The notes beneath the pieces are model-generated. The model was not told where the DNA came from. It did not search any database and saw only the letters and a list, made by a program, of their open reading frames with translations. Below are positions 10,948-19,362 of a stretch of 64,000 nt of DNA, in pieces. The stretch is from assembly GCA_013396525.1 (NCBI GenBank), contig VWYX01000212.1:186001-250000 (forward strand), given 5' to 3'. A program made the position numbers and the translations under genes. Numbering within the stretch: position 1 is the first letter of the stretch; every line of letters starts with the position of its first letter. This DNA comes from Chaetorhynchus papuensis (Eukaryota > Chordata > Aves > Passeriformes > Rhipiduridae).

Positions 10948-11513
10948 TGTCTCGGTTCTGGAGACAAAACTTCAGGAGGAAAGGGCCTCTCCTTTCCCTC
11001 CACCAATAAGACCTTGCTGGATAACAGCAAGTGAAAGTGGAAAAACCCAAACTGTTTATTAACACACAAACAAAACAGGGTAGAACAGGATAAAAAAAAA
11101 CCCAACACCCCAAAATACAAAAAATTCCCGGAGAGGAAACAGACACCGGGGCTCAGACCAGTCAGGGCAACCCCGTGGGCCTGCTGGGGCCACCCCTGCA
11201 GGCCCCCTGGACCGGCGAGGAGGGAGGGAGGCAGTGAGGCAAGGGGAAGGGAAGGGAAAAAGAACAAGAAAAAACTAACAGAACCTTTTTCCAGCTAGCT
11301 GGAACACAAAAGAAACCCAGAGAGCAGCACAGCGCTCTCAGCGCACTCTCTCCCGAGCCCCGCCGAGCCCCCTGAGCCATTGGGCTGAACCGCTCAACGG
11401 CCCCGCACAGTCCCATGGCCCCGCCCCCTGGGTCCATCTTAAAGAAACAGCGTCCTTGGGCATTAAGCGGACGGTTGAGGAATAAAGCAGCTTCATAACA
11501 TCACCCCCGGACA
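10948..11513 (-). repeat. 3' LTR of the minus-strand provirus
   Basis: 566 bp with TG/CA ends: on the minus strand it begins TGTCCGGGGGTGATG and ends CCAGAACCGAGACA. The poly-A signal AATAAA is at 11055-11060. A GC-rich U3 holds a CCAGCTAGCTGG palindrome near 11291-11302 and pyrimidine-rich tracts. It carries an extra ~20-bp GC block near 11178-11212 that the other LTR lacks. Confidence 0.9.
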
Positions 11514-11524
11514 TTCCACCCCTT
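11514..11524 (-). promoter_or_regulatory. polypurine tract
   Basis: Immediately upstream of the 3' LTR on the minus strand lies AAGGGGTGGAA, the purine run expected as the plus-strand DNA primer. Its exact abutment to the TG edge of the LTR supports both calls. Confidence 0.7.
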
Positions 11525-11722
11525 ATTCCATACCGTCTGCTCAATGCCCAAATTAATACACTTCAACTTTAAACACACACATTTATACATATATACATAG
11601 CTATATACAAATAGTGGCAGCGACATTCAACAAACATATATAGATATTCAAACATTACAAGCAGTTCTCGCCCAACATCAAATCTCCCTGCGGTACACAA
11701 CGTGTTTCTCCATTCTTCTGCA
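11525..11722 (-). other. provirus 3' non-coding segment
   Basis: About 200 bp between the integrase remnant and the polypurine tract. It is AT-rich with ATATAC runs and holds no env-like coding signal. Confidence 0.6.
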
Positions 11723-12560
11723 TTATCCACCATGTGCAACCTGGCCCCTGAGCAAGACAACCCCACGGATAGGTTTGTTTTTACTCGATGCAGAAGTAAT
11801 CCAAACAGATTTTCCCAAGAGTCTCCTGATATCCACTGCTGGGACTTTGTCTGCTATATGCAGGGGTTCAGATTGGGCAGGCCCTGCTCTGTTGGTGGAG
11901 CCTCGGGTGTTCACCAACCACGTGGCCTTAGCTAAATGCATCTCCCAGTTTTTAAAAGTTCCCCCACTCAGTGCCTTCAAGGTGGTTTTGAGCAGGCCAT
12001 TGCACCATTCCACTTTCCCAGCTGCTGGTGCATGATAAGGGATATGGTACACCCATTCAATGCCATGTTCTCTAGCCCAGGTGTTGATAAGGCTGTTCTT
12101 GAAATGAGTCCCATTGTCAGATTTGGTTCTCTCAGGGGTACCATGCCTCCAAAGGATCTGCTTTTCAAGGCCCAGGATGGCATTATGGGCAGTAGCATGA
12201 GGCACAGGGTAGGTCTCCAGCCATCCAGTGGTGGCCTCTACCATTTTGAGAACTTAGCGCTTGCCTTGGGTTTGAGGCAGTGTGATGTAATCAATCTGCC
12301 AAGCCTCCCCATACTTGTATTTGGACCACCGCCCACCATACCACAGAGGCTTCACCCACTTGGTCTGCTTAACTGCAGCGCACGTCTCATAGTCGTGCAT
12401 AACCTGGGAGATGCTGTCCATGGTTAGATCCACCCCTTAGTCTCGTGCCCACTTATAGGTGGCATTTCTGCTTTGATGGCCTGAGGCATCGTGGGCCCAT
12501 CGAGCTAGGAACAACTCTCCCTTGTGCTGCCAATCCAAATCTATCTTTGACACCTCTATC
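11723..12560 (-). pseudogene. pol: ERV pol: integrase
   Basis: Two open pieces in one frame, separated by TAA stops at 12437-12439 and 12254-12256. The N-terminal zinc-binding HHCC domain is visible as HDASGHQSRNATYKWA followed by HDYETCAA; the first Cys of the usual C-x-x-C pair reads Tyr. The catalytic core has the first Asp in WQIDYITL, the second in SDNGTHF and the Glu in AGKVEWCNGLLK, so the DDE triad is intact. The C-terminus includes WITSASSKNKPIRGVV and ends close to the 3' LTR. Integrase inserts viral DNA into the host genome; here the stops and the lost Cys make it inactive. Confidence 0.88.
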
Positions 12561-13191
12561 TTCGCAGCCTGATCTACCTTTTCATTGTTTCGGTGTTCCT
12601 CATCAGCCCGACTCTTGGGGACATGGGCATCTACATGGCAGACTTTCACAGGTAGCTTCTCTACCCGAGTGGCAATGCCTTTCCACTCATCAGCAGCCCA
12701 GACTGGTTTTCCCCTATGCTGCCAGTTGGCCTTTTTCCACCTCTCCAGCCACCCCCACAGAGCATTGGCTACCATCCATGAATTGGTGTAAGGGTAGAGC
12801 TTTGGCCACTTCTCTCTTTCAGCAATGTCTGGAGCCAACTGGATGGCTTTGAGTTCAGCAAGTTGGCTTGATCCACCTTCTCTCTCAGTGCCTTCTGCAA
12901 CCTGTCGTGTGGGACTTCATACAGCTGCTTTCCACTTCTGGTTCATCCCTACGATGCGACAAGAGCCATCAGTGAAAACAACGTAGTGTGTTTCTTCCGC
13001 TGGCAGTTGGTTGTATGGTGGACCTTCCTCAGCATGTGTCACTTCTTCTTGCTCCCCTTCATCAGTGAGACCAAAGCTTTCAACCTTCTGGCCAATTTGT
13101 AATTATTTCTAAGATCCCAGGGTGATTCGGGTTTCCAATACGAGCGTGTCATGCATGCAGCAGGAGGTTTGGCTTTTGCATCTGACAGTGG
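12561..13191 (-). pseudogene. pol: ERV pol: RNase H
   Basis: The first catalytic Asp is in VVFTDGSCR (about 12963-12980) and the Glu in SQLAELKAIQLA; a TGA-type stop lies between them. The third acidic residue, expected in a T-D-S motif, reads YTNSWMVANAL: codon 12782-12784 is AAT (Asn) preceded by C, which suggests decay of an ancestral CpG. The later VDAHVPKS matches the family's His block. RNase H removes genomic RNA during reverse transcription. The domain runs into the integrase zinc domain. Its upstream side is cut by the inserted LTR that ends at 13192. Confidence 0.85.
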
Positions 13192-14189
13192 TGTTAATTA
13201 AAACTTGATACAAGTAAGTTAGTGTTAAAAGAGTTTAAGTTCTGGAGTTGAATAATAATTAAAAGTGGTTACAAGTTACTATGGGAAAAGTAGAGTTAGA
13301 ATTACATCAGTTGTAATAAAGTCCTTTTTTAGGTTGTTACTGTTTAAGTGAGTTAAAATTACTATCCTTTGTAATACAGTTTTTAAATGCTGCCACAAGT
13401 TAAGTGAGATGTCAACTAAGTTGAAAATGAGAGACCTTGCGAGTTTATACCTAAATCTGAAGGTTCAAAGATCAGTTAGGGTAAAGAACTTAATGAAATC
13501 CTTTGAGCTCTTTTTCAGACAAAGCTGTGTTCCAAGAGAAAGAAACCCCTCACCCATGGCAGAAAGACTAAATTTAGAAACTCCACTGTGGGTCTGTCAC
13601 CGAGCTCCATGGAGACCAGCATTTTAATGAGAGAAGTTTCCTCCCATGGAATTCAGGATGACATCACCTGCAGATCAGACCCCTAGCAACAAAAAGCCTT
13701 TGGTCAGAAGAATTTACATCACTCTCATAACCTGGACCTATGAACTGAACTCTAAGAGGACTTGACCAATAGACACTTGTCCAGGGGCGGGACCATGGAC
13801 GGTGACAGGAGGGGCTAGAAGAAGGGGATAAAAAGGGGAACACAGCTCCTAGATCTCGCTTTTTGCCTCCCACTTGGCTTCGTCTTTAGCCTCCAAGTGA
13901 GCTTGCCCCAGGAGTCCTCTCTCGGGACCTTGTGCAAGGGAATAGCCGGGCATAGCCCAGTGCTGGGATACTGGGCCAGCTCGGGTAACACCTACCTTGT
14001 TTTGGACAAGGTCCAGCACTGTAAGGGTGCTTAGTGTTGGGGAAAGTTGCCTTTTCCTTGCGCAATTAGAGTCTCTTATCGGTGTGGACCCAGACTTTTC
14101 TTTTTTTTCCTTAAATTATTTTAATTTCGTTTAATAAACTTGAGGTTCCTCTTTTTCACAAATTTTTGAGAGTTGCCTCATTTTTAACA
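13192..14189 (+). mobile_element. solo LTR nested in provirus pol
   Basis: A 998-bp block that interrupts pol between the connection region and RNase H. It begins TGTTAATTAAAACTTG and ends CATTTTTAACA, giving the TG/CA edges with a short inverted repeat (TGTTAA/TTAACA). On the + strand it has a TATA box (GGGATAAAAAGG, near 13824-13835), a GC-rich stretch after it and AATAAA near 14131-14136 about 55 bp from the end. The orientation is therefore opposite to the host provirus. The flanks (ACACTC/CCACTG in provirus orientation) match at only four of six bases, so the duplication is eroded or the ends are a base off. No internal retroviral sequence is present. Confidence 0.85.
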
Positions 14190-14554
14190 GAGTGTGTTGT
14201 GTGTGATGTGGGCAATCCACATGCTCCATGTGGCATCAGTGGCATTGTGGGTAGAGGGAACCTTTCCTTTAAACATCCACCCCAGCACCGGTAGTCGGGA
14301 TGCCAGGAGGAGTTGTGCTTCAGTGTCAATGACCTCCAAGGCAGCTTGGATTCCTTAACAGGCTGCCAGGATTTCCTTCTCTGTTGGGGTGTAATTGTCT
14401 TCAGACCCTCTGTAGCTTTGGCTTCAGAATCCCAGTGGCTGAACCTGAGTCTCCACAGGCACCTTCTACCAAAGGCTCCAGGACAGACCCTTGATCTCGG
14501 CTGCAGAGTAGAGCACATTTTTCACCTCTGATCCTGTCCTAACTGGGCCAAGGG
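14190..14554 (-). pseudogene. pol: ERV pol: RT connection region
   Basis: Between RT and the inserted LTR the minus strand encodes the connection/tether segment. FSHWDSEAKATEG lies in one frame, then TPTEKEILAA in another (shift near 14405), then an LPVLGWMFKGK-like stretch and a DATWS-type motif near the LTR junction. These align in order with the segment linking RT to RNase H in ERVL-like pol. The visible frame 14156-14518 is partly out of register and runs into the foreign LTR, so its C-terminal residues are not retroviral pol. Confidence 0.65.
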
Positions 14555-15390
14555 CTACCACATGAGCAATTTCCTGTTTGATCTGGGTGAAGGCTTGCTG
14601 CTGTTCAGGGCCCCAATGGAAATTGTTCTTCTTACAGGTAAGCAGAGAGGGCTCACAATTTGACTATATTCGGGAATGTGCATCCTCCAAAAGCCTATGG
14701 TGCCTAGGAAAGCTTGTTTTTCCTTTTTGTTGGTCAGTGGAGACATTGCAGTGATTTTATTGATGACCTCAGTGGGAATATGACATCATCCGTCTTGCCA
14801 CTTCACCCCCAGGAACTGGATCTCTTGGGCAGGTCCCTTGACTTTGTTCTTTTTGATGGCAAATCTGGCTTCCAGGAGAATCTGGATGATCTTTTCTCCT
14901 TTCTCAAATACCTCCGATGCTGTGTTCTCCCACACAATGGTGTCATTGATGTACTGCAGATGTTCTGGAGCCTCACCCTTTTTCAGTACAGTTCGGATCA
15001 GTCCATGGCAAATGGTGGGACTGTGCTTCCACCCCTGGGGCAGTCGGTTCCAGGTGTACTGTACGCCCCTCCAGGTGAAAGCAAACGGGGGCCTGCACTC
15101 TGCTGCCAGAGGAATGGAGAAAAACGCATTTGCGATGTCAATGGTGGCATACCACTTCACTGCATGGACTCCAGCTCGTACTGAAGCTCCAGCATGTCCA
15201 GCATGGCAGTGCTCAGCGATGGAGTTACTTCATTCAAGCCATGATAGTCCGCTGTCAATCTCCATTCCCCTTCTGACTTGTGTACAGGCCAAATAGGGCT
15301 GTTGAAGGGTGAGTGGGTCTTGCCGACCGCCTCTTGGCTCTCTAGCTCGTGAATCATTGTGTGGACGGGAATCACAGCATCTCTATTTGT
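14555..15390 (-). pseudogene. pol: ERV pol: reverse transcriptase
   Basis: The N-terminal RT motifs SPFNSPIWPVHKSEGEW and RLTADYHGLNEV are in one frame (to 15157). After a one-base-type shift near 15165 the palm continues as YATIDIANAFFSIPL (motif A, Asp present), FAFTWRGVQYTW and LPQGWKHSPTICHGL. The YxDD box reads YINDTIVW: codon 14945-14947 is AAT (Asn) instead of Asp, again right after a C. GPAQEIQFLGVKWQDG is followed by an in-frame TGA, then QAFLGTIGFWRMHIPEYSQ (thumb), and another shift near 14640. The catalytic change and the breaks mean no active enzyme. Confidence 0.9.
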
Positions 15391-15870
15391 CCGGTACTGC
15401 CGGCGATGCACTGTCGAGGTGGCAATTGGCACTCGCTGTTCTTCTACCTTCAGGAGCCCAACTGCAGAAGGATTCTCGGTCAGCCCAGGCAAGGTGCTCA
15501 ATTGCCAAATGCCCTCTGCCTCCACAGCAGCTATTCCAAAGGCCCACCTGAGTCCCTTCAGGTCTTTGAAATACCCTCTCTGGAGGAAGTCTATGCCCAG
15601 AATACACGAGGCCTCTGGGCCAGTCACAATAAGATGTTGCTTCCGCTCTTTTCAAGTTACTCTCGTGTCGGCTTTAAGCAGGGTCAACTGCTGCGATCCC
15701 CCTGTCACTCCAGAAATAGAAATCAGTTCTGCCCCGATGTGTCTCAATGGAATCAAGGCGCACTGCGCACCCGTGTCAACCAAGGCTTCATATTTCTGTG
15801 GTTCTGATGTGCCAGGCCATTGGATCCACACTGTCCAAAAGACGTGATTTTCCCTGGCCTCTACCTGGCT
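15391..15870 (-). pseudogene. pro: ERV pro: aspartic protease
   Basis: The minus strand reads EALVDTGAQCALIP; the catalytic DTG triad at 15769-15777 is intact. An in-frame TGA at 15652-15654 follows, then the C-terminal retropepsin block PEASCILGIDFLQRGYF (A-x-x-I-L-G-x-D-F-L, near 15552-15620). A ~50-residue linker leads into RT in the same frame, so protease and pol share one frame, offset by -1 from gag. Protease would cut Gag and Pol during maturation; the TGA in the middle of the domain disables it. Confidence 0.8.
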
Positions 15871-16031
15871 AGAGGCAGGGCCCCTCTAGTCCTGGTTATC
15901 ATTTGAAACTCTAGCTACTTCCCTTCTGGTGGAACTCCCTCTCCTCAGCATTACCATCCTTCAATTCACACACCTATGCTGCCAGGACAGAAGTTGGTTT
16001 TCCATCCCACCTCCTCATGTCTTCCCCACTG

Positions 16032-17555
16032 TCACACAGGAAGAACCATAGTTCTTGGGGTGTACCATAGTTCCGCTCTTGGGGTGTACCCTTTCTCCCT
16101 AGCCGCGGAACATCTGCTTCTGGTAACAGGGCCTCTGGTCTGCACTGATGCAATTTGGAGAAGGCCCTCTTTCACCTCCTTCCTGAGTTTCTGATGTGTC
16201 TTGTCCACCCTATCTTCCATCTTCTATATGGTCTCTGAGAGACTCTTTTCCACAGCTGCGATTCTTGCTTGTGTTGGGCCATGCACAGTGTCTGCATATG
16301 CCCCGAGCCTCCTCACTATAGAACTGACTGTCTCATTCCCGTCATTCCACGTCATCATTGCTAAAGCAGAGGCATATTCTGGTGGTGTGTGTCATGCAAG
16401 TTTCAGCCACATCACCAGTGTACATTTTACCATGTCAGGGCTCCTAATTGCTTGGTCATCTGCGAATATGATCTCTATCACTGCCAGTTCTCTCAGGCAT
16501 TGAATCCCTTGTTCCATGGTCTTCCCGGGGTTAAGCTGCAGCTGGAGATCTTCTCGGCACAGGTATCTTTCCTTCACACTTCTTAAGAGCCGTGACCAGA
16601 GACTGAGAACTTCAGGGTCCCATGTAATCCCTTAGTCAATGCTTAGATCACGTGACAAGGACCCCAGCTGCCTTGCTTCAGTGCCATCCAGAATTGTACC
16701 ATCGCCTGCAGCGTCCCAGATTCGGACCATCCAATTTAATATAGTTTCATCAGGCCGTCGGGTGTAATCTTTCCTCAGGGTACGAAGGCTTTCTATAGAC
16801 AGGGGCTCAGTGATGATTTCAGGTTCCAATTCCTCTGCTGGCTGTGAAGGTCCTGGCTGCCCATCATCATCCACTGGGCGAATGGATTTGGCTTTGTGTT
16901 TCTTTCTCTGGACAGGGGCAGTTGTTGTTGGCTTAGGCTCCCCATCTTCTTTAGCTGCAGCTGGAGTGATTGGGGTGTCTGCTGGCTTATTCTCCTGCTC
17001 CTCTGGCTGTATCTTCTGCCCTACAGTATCTAGCAGCGTGCGGTAAGCGTTAGCCAGGACCCAGTACATTGCAATGAACCTTTCCTTTTCATCAGCATTG
17101 TTATTGCAGTTTTCCTTCAGATACTTCCCCACCTCAGCTGGATTCTGAATTTGTTCAGGGGAGAAGTTCCAGGCTACCGGGTCAGAAAACTGCTTCAGTT
17201 CCCATACCTCACACCACTTAGGATTTTCTACAACTGGGGCAGGTGTCTGGGCAACCCCTCTAGAAATCTCAGCCCTTACTTTAGACAAGCTGGAGACTAC
17301 ATAGAGAAACCCTGCTAGATAACATAATAAGAAGGAGGCATCTTCGACATCCAGGGGAAACTGGACACTTTCAAAAGATGACGTGCCAGATCTGAAGGGG
17401 AAAAAGGAGATGAAGGGCTGGGAATTATCATCCCCTGCTTTTCCCCTAACAAACTGGGTGTAATTGCTAATACATTCCAAAAGGAAACTACCAAGGCCAG
17501 AATGGAAAAACAACATGACATACACATTCTCGATGGTTTCCATTACTTCAGCCAA
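16032..17555 (-). pseudogene. gag: ERVL-like gag
   Basis: One reading frame of about 508 codons, interrupted by stops at 16632-16634 and 16392-16394. The N-terminal third is hydrophobic and Phe/Ser-rich (VYVMLFFHSGLGSFLLE). The middle has a helical part (DEKERFIAMYWVLANAYRTL) and then a charged Pro/Lys-rich stretch (QRKKHKAKSIRPVDDDGQ). The C-terminal part, spread over the stops, contains LRTLRKDYTRRPDETI, WDAAGDGTILDG and EQGIQCLRELAVIEI, which I recognise as the capsid-like region of avian ERVL-type gag. I see no CCHC zinc knuckle, as in spuma- and ERVL-type gag. The start at 17555 is the first ATG after an upstream in-frame stop. Two stops in over 500 codons is mild decay compared with pol. 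Confidence 0.75.
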
Positions 17556-17558
17556 ACT

Positions 17559-17747
17559 TCAAGAAATCACTAGCACCAGGCATATTAAAATGGCAGTCCT
17601 GAATCTTATTCCTGACTTATAAAAGGTGTAAGCCAGGGACACGATTGCCCATAACTGTGGACATGTCCTTATGGTTAAGTTCCACAGAAAAATTATTAAA
17701 TCAAACAGCATGGTCTTACTGCTGTAGTTCAATATGAAGTGATTCAA
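17559..17747 (-). pseudogene. hydrophobic leader frame in phase with gag
   Basis: A 62-codon frame in the same phase as gag, separated from the gag ATG by one stop. It is rich in Leu, Ile and Phe (LIIFLWNLTI, AILICLVLVIS), like a membrane segment. It may be an N-terminal extension of gag lost by a point mutation, or a chance frame in the leader. No family is recognised. Confidence 0.35.
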
Positions 17748-17783
17748 AGCAAAATGTTGTGATTTTTTTCCACTTTCATATGC

Positions 17784-17801
17784 CCCTTAAGTTGGGTGCC
17801 A
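17784..17801 (-). promoter_or_regulatory. primer binding site, lysine-tRNA-like
   Basis: Six bases after the 5' LTR the minus strand reads TGGCACCCAACTTAAGGG. This resembles the TGGCGCCCAACGTGGGG site complementary to the 3' end of tRNA-Lys(1,2), with a few substitutions. The position directly after the LTR is as expected. Confidence 0.65.
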
Positions 17802-17807
17802 AATTTA

Positions 17808-18357
17808 TGTCTCGGTTTTGGAGACAAAACTTCAGGTGGAAAGGGCCTCCCCTTTACCTCCACCAATAAGACAAGTGGGTCACAGCAAGTGAAAGTGGAA
17901 AAAAACAAACTGTTTATTAACACCAAACAAAACAGGGTAGAACAGGATAAAAAAAAAACCCACCCCAAAATACAACAAATTCCCATAGAGGGAACAGACA
18001 CCCAGGGCTCGGACCAGCCAGGGCCACCCCGTGGGTGTCCCCGGACCAGAGAGGAGGGGAGGGAGGCAGTGACGCAAGGGGAAGGAAAGGGAAAACAGAA
18101 GAAGAAAAACCCAACAGAACCTTTTCCCAGCTAGCTGGAACACAAAGGAAGCCCAAAGAGCAGCACAGTGCTCCCGGCGCACTCCCTCGGAGCCCTGCCC
18201 AGACCCGAAGCCCCCCAGCCCGTTGGGCTCAGCCATTAAACTGCCCCGCTCTCAGTCCCGTGGCCTCGCCCCTGGTTCCATCTCAAAGAAACAGCGTCCT
18301 TGGGCATTAAGCGGATGGTTAAGGAATAATGCGGCCTCATAACATCACCCCAGGACA
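17808..18357 (-). repeat. 5' LTR of the minus-strand provirus
   Basis: 550 bp beginning TGTCCTGGGGTGATG and ending CCAAAACCGAGACA on the minus strand. AATAAA is at 17913-17918 and the CCAGCTAGCTGG palindrome is kept. It is clearly homologous to the 3' LTR along its whole length but differs at dozens of positions and lacks the ~20-bp GC block. Confidence 0.9.
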
Positions 18358-19362
18358 GAGGTGAGGGAGACAGAGACAGCGGGAGAGAAACAGAGAGAGA
18401 GAGTAGACAGACAGAAAAAGCGTGTGTTACCACCAGAGTATCGGGGAGTGCTGTTGACGTCCATGCAGCGGGGAGTGTATACACTCTGCCTGCTAGGGAG
18501 CCTGCACAGCTCCCAGAGAGGCATGGCTCTACAGGCACAGCTCCCGCGGCGATGGGCAGCTAGACATGAGGTGAGTGAGTGGGTGCTCGGGCAGGAGGTC
18601 CAGAACCCTGGACAAGTTCAAGGCGAGGATCGCGGTGGTGGGCTGGATCAGAGGCAGGCAGGGTTGGATGCAGGTGGCTCAGGCAGGGACACAGGGACAA
18701 AGTAGCAGGGCAGCGCTCAGGAACACAGGGAGGCAGGGCAGGTGGCAGCTGGGATAGTGAAGGGGTAGGCGGGACACGGGCTACACTTGAGGCTTGGAGG
18801 TCAGTCAGTGTCCCGCCAAGGGCCTAGAGGGAGGAAACGTGAGAGTGAGCAAGCGCTAGCACAGGCAGGAGAGCCAAAAGGCAGGCTGGAGCCAGGGCAA
18901 AAAGGACAAAAGGCGGGCTAGGGCCAGGGCAAAGAAGCCCCTCAGCAGGCTGGAGCCAAAGCAAAAACACAAGACCCAAAAGGCCCCCAGACTGAAAAAG
19001 CCCAAAAGACAAGACACAAAAAGGCCCCATCACCACGCCCCCCCAAAAACAAGCCCCTAGAGCTTCTGGCGCAGTCACTTTTTATGACCCCTGCCTCCTC
19101 TCAAAGTCCACCTGCTGACAGGAGACCATTGGCCCAGTCCAAGGTTCCACAGCAGTCCATTGGTGGAGACCTTTTGCCATCTGATTGTAGAACCTTTCTG
19201 GAGGGTACAGGGCCCTTGGTGTTCCCCTGCTGACTGCCTGTCTCATGTGAAATATGGAATGGTTGCCAGGCAAAGTTCCCCCAGGGAGAAGGCTTTCTCC
19301 CATCTTCTACCTGCCTCCTGCAAGTGGCACAGGTGCACCCTCTTCCCCACAGGCCTCTGACA
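18358..19362 (-). mobile_element. GC-rich LTR-like segment of unknown family
   Basis: On the minus strand it starts TGTCAGAGGCCTGTGG (right edge 19362), has CCAAT-like ATTGG boxes near 19130 and 19160, and a TATA box GTCATAAAAAG at about 19078-19088. A C/T-rich transcribed-type region follows, with imperfect GGCTCCAGCCTGC/GGGCAAAA repeats (18860-18990). I see no AATAAA. It ends exactly at the 5' LTR of the neighbouring provirus, so it is either an older LTR/leader cut by that insertion or joined to it by recombination. Short frames inside it look like low-complexity artefacts. Confidence 0.4.

Larger units (their letters stand above)
10948..18357 (-). mobile_element. full-length ERVL-like provirus, env-less, with nested LTR
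   Basis: The minus-strand order is 5' LTR (17808-18357), primer binding site, leader, gag, protease, RT, connection, RNase H, integrase, polypurine tract, 3' LTR (10948-11513). Only ~200 bp separate the end of integrase from the 3' LTR, so there is no env. RT and integrase motifs (IDIANAFFSIPL, LPQGWKHSPTICHGL, an integrase D-D-E set) resemble class III ERVL/spuma-related elements; this class call is inference. Gag lies in one frame with a few stops. Pol has at least three frame changes and several stops, and a 998-bp foreign LTR interrupts it. The two LTRs differ at many positions and by a ~20-bp block, and I find no target-site duplication, so the copy is old or recombinant. Confidence 0.9.

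Noticed and set aside
11525..11722. Possible env or accessory gene between integrase and 3' LTR
   Set aside because: Only about 200 bp, AT-rich, with no coding signal. ERVL-type elements usually lack env.
18035..18827. Several Arg/Gly/Pro-rich frames at the provirus edge
   Set aside because: They lie over LTR and GC-rich repeat sequence, overlap each other on both strands and lack domains.
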